Part shown: in pieces, positions 10,108-19,485 of the stretch
How positions within the stretch are numbered: the stretch's first letter is position 1
How the letters are laid out: each line of letters begins with the position of its first letter
Assembly: GCF_000422085.1 (NCBI RefSeq)
Contig: NC_021741.1
Coordinates: 3,720,001 to 3,784,000, forward strand
Source of the DNA: Serratia liquefaciens ATCC 27592
GTDB lineage: Bacteria; Pseudomonadota; Gammaproteobacteria; Enterobacterales; Enterobacteriaceae
Direction: 5' to 3'
Length of the DNA: 64,000 nt
Position numbers and translations under genes: made by a program
The notes under the pieces: generated by a model
The model's database searches: none
The model's input: only the letters and a program-made list of their open reading frames with translations
What the model was told of the DNA's origin: nothing

Positions 10108-10562
10108 TGCAGATTTGGGTCGATGCGGACGCCTGTCCCAACGTGATCAAAGAAGTGCTGTTCCGCGCGGCGGATCGTACCGCCATGTCGGTAACGCTGG
10201 TTGCCAACCAACCGCTGAGAACGCCGCCTTCCAGGCATATCCACACTCTGCAGGTGGCGGCCGGTTTTGACGTGGCGGATAACGAAATCGTGCGCCGCTG
10301 CGAGAAAGGCGATCTGGTGATCACCGCCGATATCCCGCTGGCTGCCGAGGTGATCGAAAAAGGCGCGGTGGCGCTGAATCCGCGCGGGGAACGCTATACG
10401 CCAGACACCATTCGTGAGCGCCTGAACATGCGCGACTTTATGGACACCCTGCGCTCCAGCGGTATCCAGACCGGCGGCCCGAATACGCTGAACCAGCGCG
10501 ACCGTCAGCAGTTCGCCAACGAGCTGGACAAGTGGTTGCAGCAGGCAAAACGGGCGCAGTGA
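10107..10562 (+). CDS. yaiI: YaiI/YqxD family protein (UPF0178)
   Basis: Conserved 151-residue cytoplasmic protein of the UPF0178 family with an NYN/PIN-like fold and no firmly assigned activity. It opens [18 protein letters not shown], the acidic motif typical of the family, and [13 protein letters not shown] near residue 70 supplies further acidic residues. The ATG shares its A with the hemF stop (TAATG), so translation is coupled to hemF. The E. coli gene is located elsewhere, so this linkage is a Serratia-side arrangement. Confidence 0.88.
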
Positions 10563-10571
10563 TTGCGCCCG
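10551..10571. terminator. Hairpin overlapping the yaiI stop
   Basis: CGGGCGCA / TGCGCCCG with loop GTGAT, containing the yaiI stop codon, sits between convergent yaiI and the TonB-dependent receptor. There is no T-run, so its efficiency is uncertain. Confidence 0.5.
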
Positions 10572-10579
10572 TACTCAGC

Positions 10580-12820
10580 TTAGAATCGCACCTCCCCGCC
10601 GAAGATATAGGTTCGGCCGCGGGCGGTGTTGGTCGGTGTGAAGTCCTGTGACTGGGACGGCATCGAGTTCATCTTGTTCAACGCATCGGAATAGTCTCTG
10701 TCCATCAGGTTCTGCACGCTGAATTTCAACAGCAGGTTACGGTTGAACTGATAGGTGCTGTACAGATCGATAATCGTCGGGATGTGCGGCGCAGGCTCTT
10801 TCAGCAATTGCTCATTTTCGTCCCGATCCGAATTTGGCGACAGGCGAACCGCTTTACCCGTGTATTTGACCAATCCGCCCAGCGTCAGTTTCTCGTCCAG
10901 CAAACGAACGCCTGAATCTAACGTGAAATAAAATTCCGGCAGTTCGCTGATGTCACCGGCACCGAATTCGTTGCTGGCCTGATTGGTCGGTTGGCTGGTG
11001 TGCTCTTTGCTCAGGGAGAGTTTGGTGTAGGCGAAACCGGCGTCATACATTGCCTCTACTTCCACCCCACGCATTCTGACCGGCTCATAAGCATTGCTGT
11101 ACATGGTCATCACGACATTCTCATTGGCGTTATCCCACTCTTCCTGCGTCGACTGAGCTCGGTTGCACTTGCGACGATTGCTGCACACCATGTAGTTTTG
11201 GCTGGAAATGTAATTTTTGATCTTTGATTCAAAATACACCGCCTTCAGCTGGAAGCTGTCCTGCTTGAACAACAGGTCATGAGCATTGGCGTTGAAGCCG
11301 GCCTGGTAGGTTTCAGCGGTTTCTCCCTTCAGGAACGGGTTCATCGACTGCCCGCCGCTGTTGGCGAAGAACACCTCCTGAATATTCGGCCCGCGCATCG
11401 ACTTGCTGTAGCTGACAAACGGTTGCAACCATGGCGTCACCTGCGCCGATAACAGCACCGACGGATTAAAACCGTGCTCTTTCAAATTGATATTGCTGGC
11501 CCCCTGCGGGAAGCAGGCCACGCGCTCATCACAGGCAGGTTTATAACCGGAAATATCATAGGAACTGTAGTTCAGATCAAAGTTGCTCTGCCAGATGCCG
11601 TAGTTAAGCTGCAGCCCACTGTAAAGGCTGGCGATATTTTGTTTACCCGCGATCCCCACCGGCGAACTTTCCGCCTGGTTATCGTCGGTTACCAGCCCGG
11701 ATGCGTGCTTCTTGTATTCGTTACGGATCAGCTTGCCACCATAGCTGAAGGCAAAATCGACTTCCTGCAGGCTGAAACGGCTGGTGTTATTGACGTCCAG
11801 CGCGTCCGAGATATTTTTCGCCTTGCTGTCGCTAAACCCTGCCATATTGTCAGACATGAATTTCTGCTCACCGCGGCTGGTACTGGCTGTCAGATTAAAA
11901 TCAATCAGCTCGGAGAAAGGCGCATAGTGATATTTAATATAGAAGTCATTACTGTCGATATGACGGCGGGTTATTTTATTCTGGTAGGTCCTGGCCGACA
12001 GTTCGATACTATTAAAAGCGTCTGGCTTAATATCGACTTTGAATAACTGGGATTTAGGGTTCTGTCGATAAGTTTTATCAACGTTAAACTCTTCACTGTC
12101 AAAACCGGAGCCGTTTTTGTAATTAGACGTGATGGAACTGCCGCTGATGGCTGCCATCGCGCCCAGGCTGCCGCCTTCGCCAAAGGCGCCGGTTTTCCCG
12201 CCCACGGCAATCATGCCGCTGCGGCCAATGCCGTTATTGCCCACGGAAAATTTGGTGCGCACGCCAAAAGGATTATCGGAAAACACCACGTCATCCACAC
12301 CCAGGGTGCGGAAGTTGGCGCTGCCTGCCAACGCATTCACTCCGGCGGAGCCCGTCGCATTGCCGCGCGCTACATCAACGCCGACGATAAAATTGGGGTC
12401 GATCAGCGCACCGAACTGGCTGGTGGGTAACCCGCCATGGGCTGCATCGCTCGGCGAACTGCCGTAGTAGTTCTGGGTAATACCGTCCACCATGGTATTA
12501 ACGCGGCCAAAGCCGCTCATGCCGCGGATATTGACGCTAACCGAACCCTGGCCCGGATCGATTTGGGTATAGGTGCCCGGCATGCTGCGCAAAATGCTGT
12601 CTACCGATTCGAGATTCTTATTTTCCCCTCGTGAGCTGAAGGCACCCGGTTTTTCCAACGCCTCCTTTTCGCTACGGTCGCTTTCTGTCGCAGCCGAAAC
12701 GTTCAACGGGCTAAACACCACGTTGCCCTTGCCATTGTCTGCCCCGTCTTGCGCAGCCGTCGCCGTCCCGCTCAGCGCTATTCCCGCACCGATCAGGCTT
12801 ACCAGTAATTTAATTTTCAT
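10580..12820 (-). CDS. TonB-dependent receptor, heme/hemoglobin-receptor-like
   Basis: Outer-membrane TonB-dependent transporter of 746 residues with a signal peptide (cleavage near TATA-AQ, residue 23), a plug domain (residues about 45-170, with VDSILRSMPGTYTQIDPGQGSVSVNIRGMSG family features) and a 22-strand barrel ending in the C-terminal aromatic GEVRF. A segment MRGPNIQEVF followed by MNPFLKGETAETYQAGF resembles the FRAP and NPNL boxes of heme receptors, but no His lies between them. Transcription comes from the tonB-S9 peptidase side with 131 bp between. Substrate is probably heme or a heme/iron-bearing protein or peptide, by inference only. Confidence 0.8.
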   Translation of the reverse strand: MKIKLLVSLIGAGIALSGTATAAQDGADNGKGNVVFSPLNVSAATESDRSEKEALEKPGAFSSRGENKNLESVDSILRSMPGTYTQIDPGQGSVSVNIRGMSGFGRVNTMVDGITQNYYGSSPSDAAHGGLPTSQFGALIDPNFIVGVDVARGNATGSAGVNALAGSANFRTLGVDDVVFSDNPFGVRTKFSVGNNGIGRSGMIAVGGKTGAFGEGGSLGAMAAISGSSITSNYKNGSGFDSEEFNVDKTYRQNPKSQLFKVDIKPDAFNSIELSARTYQNKITRRHIDSNDFYIKYHYAPFSELIDFNLTASTSRGEQKFMSDNMAGFSDSKAKNISDALDVNNTSRFSLQEVDFAFSYGGKLIRNEYKKHASGLVTDDNQAESSPVGIAGKQNIASLYSGLQLNYGIWQSNFDLNYSSYDISGYKPACDERVACFPQGASNINLKEHGFNPSVLLSAQVTPWLQPFVSYSKSMRGPNIQEVFFANSGGQSMNPFLKGETAETYQAGFNANAHDLLFKQDSFQLKAVYFESKIKNYISSQNYMVCSNRRKCNRAQSTQEEWDNANENVVMTMYSNAYEPVRMRGVEVEAMYDAGFAYTKLSLSKEHTSQPTNQASNEFGAGDISELPEFYFTLDSGVRLLDEKLTLGGLVKYTGKAVRLSPNSDRDENEQLLKEPAPHIPTIIDLYSTYQFNRNLLLKFSVQNLMDRDYSDALNKMNSMPSQSQDFTPTNTARGRTYIFGGEVRF

Positions 12821-12920
12821 AGATCCCCAGAAATGACCAAAAAGATGTTATGGCCGACAATGCCCAGCACAAAGCCCGCCGAAATCGACGGTAAAATTAA
12901 CGCTTTATCGTTTTAATAAG

Positions 12921-12942
12921 CCGCCAGGTTATTTCCTGGCGG
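12921..12942 (-). terminator. Hairpin after the S9 peptidase gene
   Basis: CCGCCAGG / CCTGGCGG with loop TTATTT, 10 bp past the peptidase stop and followed by CTTATTAAAACG. The poor T-run suggests partial termination or an mRNA 3' stabiliser before the receptor gene. Confidence 0.45.
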
Positions 12943-12951
12943 CCAGAAGGG

Positions 12952-15084
12952 TTATTTCCGCGTTTTCTGATCCACCGCCAAAATAAAGCTGTATTCCAAG
13001 GCGCTATTTTCCAGCCGCGTCAGTCGGCCCGATTTTCCGCCGTGCCCGGCCGTCATATCGGTGGCCAGCAGCAGCAGCGAATCGCCCTGTTTAAAGCGAC
13101 GCAGTTTGGCCACCCATTTTGCCGGTTCCCAATATTGCACCTGCGAATCATACAGGCCGCTGGTCACCAACAGGTTCGGGTACGCCTGCTTGCGTACGTT
13201 GTCGTAGGGGCTATAAGACTTCATCAGCGCATAGGCTTCTGGTTGATTTGGGTTACCCCACTCTTCATATTCACCGACGGTCAGTGGAATGCTGTCGTCG
13301 AGCATGGTGGTCAAAACATCCACGAAAGGCACCTGCGCCACCACCGCGTTATACAGCTGCGGCGCCTGATTGATCACCGCGCCCATCAGCAAGCCGCCGG
13401 CGCTGCCCCCCATGGCATAGATACGCCCCGGCTGGCCGTAACCCTGTTTGATTAACGCCTGGGTTGCATCGATAAAGTCGCTGAAGGTGTTGGGTTTATG
13501 GCTCAGTTTGCCCTGCTGATACCAGTTCTGCCCCAATTCACCGCCGCCACGCACGTGGACCAGCGCATAAACAAAACCGCGATCCAGTAAACTGATGCGG
13601 TTGGCGCTGAAGGCCGGATCCATACTCATGCCATAGGCGCCATAGCCGTACACCAGCAGCGGGCTGTGCCCCGGTTTGAACATCGCACGGTTGTAAACCA
13701 GCGAGACGGGTACCTTCACACCGTCACGCGCGCTGATCCACACCCGTTCGCTGTGGTACTGGCTGGGATCAACCCCTTTCACTTCCTGCTGTTTCAACAG
13801 AGTACGAGTGCCTTTATCAAGATCCCATTCGTAGGTGCTGGTCGGCGTGGTCATCGCCGAATAGCCGTAGCGCAGGTGCTGATTGTCCGGATCGGGGTTA
13901 TAGCCCAGCCAGGCCATGTAGCTGGCGTCATCGAACGGAATGCTGCGCTGGGTTTTGCCGTCCCAACTGATTTGCCGTAGCTGTACCAGGCCATCGCCAC
14001 GCTCTTTCACCACCAGCCAGTCGCGGAATAAGGTGAAACCTTCGACCTCGCGCTTTTCCTGCGGTGCAATCAGCGTCTGCCACGGGTTATCGAGCGCCGC
14101 GGTGTGATAGAGACCAAAATGCGGGCTTTGGTGATTGGAGCGTAAATAGAACTCGCCGCGATAATGGTCGAGGTAGTATTCATGGCCGTTGCGACGGGCG
14201 GCAAACAGCACCGGCGCTTTCAGCGGTTGGTTGGCATCGATCAGCCGCGCCTCAGAGGTAGTGTTGCCGCTGATGGTAATAATGACGTAGTCGCGGGAGG
14301 AGGAATGAGCCAGGCTCAGATAAAACGCCGCGTCATCTTCCTGATACACCAGTTTATCGTCCGCGACCGGCGTACCAAACTGATGGCGATAAACCTGATA
14401 CGGCAACAGCGTTTGCGGATGGTTGCGAATATAAAACAGCGTCTTGCCATCGTTGGCCCACACCATGTCGCCAGAGGTGTTTTCAATCACTTCCGCGGCC
14501 CATTTCTCGCTGTCGACATTACGCAACGAAATACGGTACTGCCGGCGCCCCTGATAATCTTCGGCGATCGCCATCCGCTGATTGTCCTGGCTGATCTCCA
14601 GACCGCCAACACGGTAATAAGCCTGCCCTGTCGCGCGCTGGTTGGCATCCAGCAAGGTTTGCCATGGCGCATCGGCGGTAAGAGCCTGACGCTGGTACAG
14701 GGCAAAATCCTTGCCCGCCGCATAGCTTTCCTGATAGCGATAGCCGTTCAGTTGATAAGGTACCGAGCGATCTTCCGGGCTCATGCGGCCGAGCATTTCC
14801 TGGTACAGCGTATCGCGCAGTTTTTTGTACGGCTGCATCATCTGTTCGGTATAACGGTTTTCCGCCGTCAAATAATCCAGCATCCTTTTATTCTGACGGC
14901 TGTCGTCGCGCAACCAATAGTAATCATCTACCCGGGTTTCACCCTGGGCGGTCAACTTTTTCGGGATGATTTCCGCGCTGGGAGCCTGCGGTGCCGCCTG
15001 AACGGCCTGGCCCATTAAGCTTAATGAGATCACGACAGAGGTTGCCGCACGCCAACAACGACCCGGCAAAAGTGGATATTTCAT
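12952..15084 (-). CDS. Exported S9 family oligopeptidase (oligopeptidase B-like)
   Basis: Serine peptidase of the prolyl oligopeptidase family. The 710-residue protein has an N-terminal beta-propeller (about 30-430) and a C-terminal alpha/beta hydrolase with the nucleophile elbow GGSAGG (Ser about 561). A downstream Asp lies in the NLLVTSGLYDSQVQYWE segment and a His in ATDMTAGHGGKSGR, giving a full catalytic triad. Unlike cytoplasmic PtrB it begins with a Sec signal (cleavage near QAVQA-AP, residue 30), so it should act in the periplasm. It lies between a tonB homologue and a TonB-dependent receptor, which suggests it processes an imported peptide or protein. That role is inference. Confidence 0.85.
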   Translation of the reverse strand: MKYPLLPGRCWRAATSVVISLSLMGQAVQAAPQAPSAEIIPKKLTAQGETRVDDYYWLRDDSRQNKRMLDYLTAENRYTEQMMQPYKKLRDTLYQEMLGRMSPEDRSVPYQLNGYRYQESYAAGKDFALYQRQALTADAPWQTLLDANQRATGQAYYRVGGLEISQDNQRMAIAEDYQGRRQYRISLRNVDSEKWAAEVIENTSGDMVWANDGKTLFYIRNHPQTLLPYQVYRHQFGTPVADDKLVYQEDDAAFYLSLAHSSSRDYVIITISGNTTSEARLIDANQPLKAPVLFAARRNGHEYYLDHYRGEFYLRSNHQSPHFGLYHTAALDNPWQTLIAPQEKREVEGFTLFRDWLVVKERGDGLVQLRQISWDGKTQRSIPFDDASYMAWLGYNPDPDNQHLRYGYSAMTTPTSTYEWDLDKGTRTLLKQQEVKGVDPSQYHSERVWISARDGVKVPVSLVYNRAMFKPGHSPLLVYGYGAYGMSMDPAFSANRISLLDRGFVYALVHVRGGGELGQNWYQQGKLSHKPNTFSDFIDATQALIKQGYGQPGRIYAMGGSAGGLLMGAVINQAPQLYNAVVAQVPFVDVLTTMLDDSIPLTVGEYEEWGNPNQPEAYALMKSYSPYDNVRKQAYPNLLVTSGLYDSQVQYWEPAKWVAKLRRFKQGDSLLLLATDMTAGHGGKSGRLTRLENSALEYSFILAVDQKTRK

Positions 15085-15119
15085 AGTCCCTCACGATGGT
15101 TTGACATCGGCAACGCCTG

Positions 15120-15141
15120 CTTTTGTTTCAGCAAACAAAAG
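15120..15141. other. Intercistronic hairpin between tonB and S9 peptidase
   Basis: CTTTTGTTT / AAACAAAAG with loop CAGC in the 77-bp gap. No T-run follows, so it is more likely an mRNA structure than a terminator. Confidence 0.35.
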
Positions 15142-15161
15142 GCCGCTGCCGTCGGCATAAA

Positions 15162-15962
15162 CTATTGGACGGCGTGCAACGCCGCCAGATTAAAATCGAT
15201 GGGCATCGTCACCCGAACCTTGTCCTGCTGAAGCATCTCCACCGGCGGTTGCGGCAAAGGCTGCGCCCGAGTCACCACCGCCAGTGCCTCCCGATCCAGC
15301 GAGGCGGTACCTGACGACGCCTGCAATCTCAAATCAGACACCCGGCCCTGCGCATCCACCGTAAAGACCACCTGCGGCATGCCTGTACGGCGGCGGCGCT
15401 GTGCATCCGACGGATAGCGTTTGATGCGGTTCAGCAGCCCCTTAACCTGGCTTTCCCACGACAGCTTGGCCTGCAGTTGACTGGCGGAATCACTGTTCAG
15501 CGGTGCCGCCGCCTGCCGGGCAACATTCAACGCTTTCGGTGCCGCGGCGCTGGAGGCCGCAGCGTGTTTGGTCTCTTTTGCCTGCTCCTCGGGCTTCGGC
15601 TGAGTTTTCTGCGGCGGCCGCTGTTCAGTTCGCTTCTTTTCGGCCACGGCAATCTTGGTTTTTTCAGCCCTTGCCAGCTTTGGTAAGTCGGGTTGTTCTT
15701 GCTGTTCAGCCGGTTGTGCAGCAGACGACTGCGTCTGCTGTACGCCTAGCGGTAAGGGTTTGGGACTTTCCGGCGCTTCAATCTGCGCGGCCCAGCTCAT
15801 CATTACCGCCGGAGGCGGCAATTGCATCGGCGGCAGCGAGCGTGGCGGCCAGTAAAACAACAGTACCAGCGCCACATGTGCCGCGATAGCGCACACAAAA
15901 CCGCGCGCCCAGCGCGGTTGCGGCATCGCAGGGGCCGAAAAAGAGAAAGACTGACTTAGCAT
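15162..15962 (-). CDS. TonB-family energy transducer (HasB-like paralogue)
   Basis: Couples proton-motive force from ExbB/ExbD to an outer-membrane receptor. The 266-residue protein has a single N-terminal membrane anchor (about 20-40), a long Pro/Lys/Glu-rich periplasmic spacer (about 60-160) and a C-terminal TonB domain (RIKRYPSDAQRRRR, then FTVDAQGRVSDLRL and LDREALAVVTRAQPLPQPP). Its placement upstream of the peptidase and receptor suggests a transducer dedicated to that receptor, like HasB for HasR. No exbBD genes are nearby. A Fur-type box lies 46 bp upstream. Confidence 0.88.
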   Translation of the reverse strand: MLSQSFSFSAPAMPQPRWARGFVCAIAAHVALVLLFYWPPRSLPPMQLPPPAVMMSWAAQIEAPESPKPLPLGVQQTQSSAAQPAEQQEQPDLPKLARAEKTKIAVAEKKRTEQRPPQKTQPKPEEQAKETKHAAASSAAAPKALNVARQAAAPLNSDSASQLQAKLSWESQVKGLLNRIKRYPSDAQRRRRTGMPQVVFTVDAQGRVSDLRLQASSGTASLDREALAVVTRAQPLPQPPVEMLQQDKVRVTMPIDFNLAALHAVQ

Positions 15963-16007
15963 AGGGACATTAGATTACTTAATTGCGAATGATTGCAGAT
16001 CACATTT

Positions 16008-16026
16008 GCTAATGATAATCATTTGT
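16008..16026. promoter_or_regulatory. Candidate Fur box upstream of tonB homologue
   Basis: The 19-bp site GCTAATGATAATCATTTGT matches the classic Fur consensus at 15 of 19 positions. It lies between the chaN stop and the tonB start, so the tonB-peptidase-receptor unit should be repressed when iron is sufficient. Confidence 0.7.
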
Positions 16027-16064
16027 AATTATTATTAACAGTCCTTTTCACTGCCTTAACAGAT

Positions 16065-16904
16065 TCATTTTACGGCCGGGGTGATCCACAGGTAATCGGC
16101 CACCTGTTTGTCGACCTGTACCCCGGGTTCCGCCAGCATCAGTACCGTTGGCAACGCAGCCGGTTGCAAATCCTGCACGTGCAGTGACACTCCTACGGAT
16201 TTGGCGGCATGGTAGCCACCGGCAATCAACAGCGCGGGAGTGGGCGCGGCCAGCAGGCGTTCGGCCATGCGGCGGTCACGCTGCTGTTGGATCGCCAGCA
16301 TCGCATGCAATTGTTGAGGTTCAATCTTGCCGCCGTGCGAAGTGCGGATAGTTTCCTCCAGCGCTTTCTGCACCACCGGACGCACCGACAGTTGGCCCTG
16401 CGGGAAACTTGGCTGCTGATAAAAAGCCATGATTTCATCGCGATCCAGATTAGCCGACCACAGCGGATAGGGTGCACGCATCGCCGCCATTACCACATCG
16501 CCGTACAGCGACCATTTCCACCCCGACTGCCAGCCGATCAACTCCGCTACGCGTCCGTCGCGAACGCTGGGGTCCCCCTGCAGCCACTGTTTCACCTGGT
16601 TAACCTTGTCTTGCTGATTCGGGTTAATCATTTCCATCAGCACGCTACCCTGGGGACGCTGCTGCGGTAGGTTTTGCACCAGCCACAGCTCAATCTGATG
16701 GTGATAGGGGTTATCGTGTTTTTCGCCGACAATGACCCGCGGTTGAGCGGCCAAACGGGCCAGAAGCTGGTCAGGTGACAGGCTTTCTCCACTGCGCAAA
16801 TCCGTAATTTTGCCCAAACTATCAAGGGTAGTTTTTGGCGAGGAAACCGGGGTTTGGCTACAGGCGGCGAGCGCCAGCGCGGCCAATAAAATCAAAAGTC
16901 TCAT
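16065..16904 (-). CDS. ChaN-family heme-binding lipoprotein
   Basis: Iron-regulated lipoprotein; Campylobacter ChaN binds two cofacial hemes and Pseudomonas PhuW is a relative. The 279-residue protein has a lipoprotein signal (MRLLILLAALALAAC, Cys 15). The family core reads RVIVGEKHDNPYHHQIELWLVQ (conserved E, H, D and H), MEMINPNQQD and SGWKWSLYG, and the C-terminal part contains IAGGYHAAKSVGVSLHV. It is transcribed toward the tonB homologue but has its own Fur box upstream, and another Fur box follows it. The neighbours suggest a heme or iron uptake role at the outer membrane. Confidence 0.87.
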   Translation of the reverse strand: MRLLILLAALALAACSQTPVSSPKTTLDSLGKITDLRSGESLSPDQLLARLAAQPRVIVGEKHDNPYHHQIELWLVQNLPQQRPQGSVLMEMINPNQQDKVNQVKQWLQGDPSVRDGRVAELIGWQSGWKWSLYGDVVMAAMRAPYPLWSANLDRDEIMAFYQQPSFPQGQLSVRPVVQKALEETIRTSHGGKIEPQQLHAMLAIQQQRDRRMAERLLAAPTPALLIAGGYHAAKSVGVSLHVQDLQPAALPTVLMLAEPGVQVDKQVADYLWITPAVK

Positions 16905-16939
16905 GATGCTGCCCTGTCATAAAAAGTGGCGACATTATA

Positions 16940-16958
16940 GATAATAATTATCATTTGC
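16940..16958. promoter_or_regulatory. Candidate Fur box upstream of chaN
   Basis: GATAATAATTATCATTTGC matches the Fur consensus at 15 of 19 positions and lies 36 bp upstream of the chaN start, consistent with overlap of its core promoter. Confidence 0.7.
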
Positions 16959-17066
16959 ATATAGACAACCCCCTTTCCTGCGACATCGATAACTATTTTT
17001 TTACTTTAGGATCTCTGACCACGCATTGATTTCATGAAGTATTGCAGGTATAACCAATAGCCATTT

Positions 17067-17090
17067 AGCAGCTTAGACGTCTATACGGGT
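17067..17090. promoter_or_regulatory. MetJ operator (met boxes) before mmuP
   Basis: A perfect met box AGACGTCT (17075-17082) is flanked in register by degenerate boxes AGCAGCTT (4/8) and ATACGGGT (5/8). MetJ binds arrays of two or more adjacent 8-bp boxes. The location just before the mmuP start fits repression of S-methylmethionine salvage when S-adenosylmethionine is plentiful. Confidence 0.7.
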
Positions 17091-17099
17091 AAAAACACC

Positions 17100-18509
17100 A
17101 TGCACTCACCTGTCCCCGCCGAAGGGCAATTCAAACGCACCATGAAGGCCCGGCACCTGGTGATGCTGTCGCTGGGTGGCGTGATCGGTACCGGGCTGTT
17201 TTTCAACACCGGCTATATCATTTCCACCACCGGCGCCCTGGGTACCCTGCTGGCCTATCTGATTGGCGCACTGGTGGTCTATCTGGTCATGCTGTGCCTG
17301 GGCGAGCTTTCGGTGGCGATGCCGGAAACCGGCGCCTTCCATGTTTATGCCTCCCGCTATCTTGGTCCGGCGACCGGTTATACCGTGGCCTGGCTCTATT
17401 GGCTCACCTGGACCGTCGCACTCGGTTCCAGCCTGACCGCCGCCGGTTTCTGCATGCAGTATTGGTTCCCACAGTCGCCGGTTTGGCTGTGGTGTTTGAT
17501 TTTCTGCGCGGCCATTTTCCTGCTCAACGTAGTCACCACTCGCTTCTTCGCGGAGAGCGAATTCTGGTTCTCGTTGATCAAGGTGATCACTATTTTGGCG
17601 TTTATCATCCTCGGCGGGGCAGCCATGTTTGGCCTGCTGCCGATGAAAGACGGCACTCCGGCTCCCTTTCTGCATAACCTGACCGCCTCCGGCTGGCTGC
17701 CCAACGGCACCCTGCCGATCCTGATGACGATGGTGGCGGTCAACTTCGCTTTCTCCGGCACGGAGCTTATCGGCATTGCCGCAGGCGAAACCGAAAATCC
17801 GGAAAAGGTGGTGCCCTGGGCGATACGCACCACGGTGATCCGCCTGATGCTGTTCTTTGTCGGCACGGTGTTTATTCTGGCTGCGCTGATCCCGATGGAT
17901 CAGGCCGGGATTGTCAAAAGCCCGTTTGTGTTGGTGTTTGAACGCATCGGCGTGCCCTATGCCGCCGATATTTTTAATTTCGTCATCCTAACCGCCATCC
18001 TGTCGGCCGCCAACTCAGGCCTGTACGCTTCGGGCCGCATGCTGTGGTCGCTGGCCAACCAGCGCACCTTGCCGGCCTATTTTTCTCGCGTCAATAAACG
18101 TGGCATTCCGATCAATGCGCTGACCTTCAGTATGCTTGGCGGCGTACTGGCGCTGTTAACCAGCGTGATTGCGCCGGACACGGTGTTTGTTGCCCTGTCG
18201 GCCATTTCCGGCTTTGCCGTGGTGGCAGTTTGGTTGAGCATCTGCGCCTCACACTACGCTTTCCGCCGCCACTATCTGCGCAGCGGCCAGCCGATCGCCG
18301 GCCTGAAATACCGCGCGCCGGGCTATCCGTTAACGCCGATCGTCGGTTTTTCCCTGTGCCTGCTGGCCTGTATCGGACTGGCGTTCGATCCGGAGCAGCG
18401 CATCGCGCTTTACTGCGGGCTGCCGTTCGTCGCACTGTGCTACGCCGCCTATTATCTGACCCGCCGCAGCGGGCAAAAAACATCTTTGGGAGAAAATCAT
18501 GTCGGTTAA
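17100..18509 (+). CDS. mmuP: S-methylmethionine permease
   Basis: Inner-membrane amino-acid-polyamine-cation transporter that imports S-methylmethionine. The 469-residue, 12-helix protein is nearly collinear with E. coli MmuP (467 aa): [22 protein letters not shown] at the start of helix 1 (the GVIGTG unwound loop binds the substrate), [15 protein letters not shown] near residue 235, and [21 protein letters not shown] near 310. It overlaps mmuM by 11 bp, so importer and methyltransferase are coupled. The ribosome-binding site is weak, and the MetJ operator overlaps the leader. Confidence 0.94.
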   Translation: MHSPVPAEGQFKRTMKARHLVMLSLGGVIGTGLFFNTGYIISTTGALGTLLAYLIGALVVYLVMLCLGELSVAMPETGAFHVYASRYLGPATGYTVAWLYWLTWTVALGSSLTAAGFCMQYWFPQSPVWLWCLIFCAAIFLLNVVTTRFFAESEFWFSLIKVITILAFIILGGAAMFGLLPMKDGTPAPFLHNLTASGWLPNGTLPILMTMVAVNFAFSGTELIGIAAGETENPEKVVPWAIRTTVIRLMLFFVGTVFILAALIPMDQAGIVKSPFVLVFERIGVPYAADIFNFVILTAILSAANSGLYASGRMLWSLANQRTLPAYFSRVNKRGIPINALTFSMLGGVLALLTSVIAPDTVFVALSAISGFAVVAVWLSICASHYAFRRHYLRSGQPIAGLKYRAPGYPLTPIVGFSLCLLACIGLAFDPEQRIALYCGLPFVALCYAAYYLTRRSGQKTSLGENHVG

Positions 18510-19437
18510 CAACCCCGTCGCCACGCTGTTGGCTACCCACAACACGCTGATTCTTGACGGCGCACTGGCGACCGAACTGGAGGCTCGCGGCTGTGACCTC
18601 AGTGATTCCCTGTGGTCGGCCAAGGTGCTGATCGAAAACCCCGAGCTGATTTATCAGGTTCATCTCGACTATTTCAACGCGGGGGCGCAGTGCGCCATCA
18701 CCGCCAGCTATCAGGCCACGCCACAGGGCTTTTTGCGCCGGGGGCTGGATCACGAGCAGTCACTGGCGCTGATCGCCAAAAGCGTGCACCTGGCGCAACA
18801 GGCGCGCAGCGACTTTCTGGCTCAGCACCCGCAGGCAACCCCCTTGCCGATCGCCGGCTCGGTCGGCCCCTATGGCGCTTATCTGGCCGACGGCTCTGAA
18901 TATCGCGGCGATTACGCATTACCGCAGGAGGAAATGATCGCCTTCCACCGCCCACGCATCCGTGCGTTGGCCGAGGCCGGCGTAGATCTGTTGGCCTGTG
19001 AAACCCTGCCATCGTTCAGTGAGCTGCAGGCGTTGCTCACGCTGTTGCAAGAATTCCCCACGCTCGGCGCCTGGTTTGCCTTCACCCTGCGCGACAGCCA
19101 ACACCTCAGCGACGGCACGCCGCTGACGCAGGTGCTGGCAGCGCTGCACGGCAATCCGCAGGCGTTGGCGATTGGCATCAACTGCATTGCGCTGGAAAAT
19201 GTGGCCCCCGCGCTGCGCCAATTTGCCGTGCTGACCGATAAACCGCTGTTGGTCTATCCTAACTCCGGCGAACATTACGACGCGGTGAGCAAAACCTGGC
19301 ACGCCTGCGGCGGCGAGCACGGCAGCCTGATTGATCAGGTAGGAGAATGGCAACGCATCGGCGCACGGCTGATCGGCGGCTGCTGCCGGACTACGCCAAA
19401 GGATATTCGCCAGATCGCGGCACTCTGCAAGGCATAA
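18499..19437 (+). CDS. mmuM: Homocysteine S-methyltransferase
   Basis: Uses S-methylmethionine (or SAM) to methylate homocysteine, giving methionine. The 312-residue protein has the conserved [14 protein letters not shown]-terminal motif. The zinc-binding cysteines appear as GINCIA (about residue 229) and GGCCRTTP (about 292-299), which completes the three-Cys site. The start is preceded by GGGAG and lies inside the mmuP 3' end. It ends at a strong terminator shared with maeB. Confidence 0.95.
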   Translation: MSVNNPVATLLATHNTLILDGALATELEARGCDLSDSLWSAKVLIENPELIYQVHLDYFNAGAQCAITASYQATPQGFLRRGLDHEQSLALIAKSVHLAQQARSDFLAQHPQATPLPIAGSVGPYGAYLADGSEYRGDYALPQEEMIAFHRPRIRALAEAGVDLLACETLPSFSELQALLTLLQEFPTLGAWFAFTLRDSQHLSDGTPLTQVLAALHGNPQALAIGINCIALENVAPALRQFAVLTDKPLLVYPNSGEHYDAVSKTWHACGGEHGSLIDQVGEWQRIGARLIGGCCRTTPKDIRQIAALCKA

Positions 19438-19439
19438 AA

Positions 19440-19473
19440 AAGCCCCCTGCGCCAAGGCGTCAGGGGGCGGTTT
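19440..19473. terminator. Bidirectional terminator between mmuM and maeB
   Basis: The GCCCCCTG...CAGGGGGC stem, with an inner GCGCC/GGCG extension, is flanked by an A-run on the left and TTT on the right, in the gap between convergent genes. Confidence 0.85.
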
Positions 19474-19485
19474 AATGCCGAAGGC

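Noticed and set aside
17106..17675. 189-codon antisense frame in mmuP
   Set aside because: Shadow of the membrane-protein coding sequence; Gln/His/Gly-rich with no family features.
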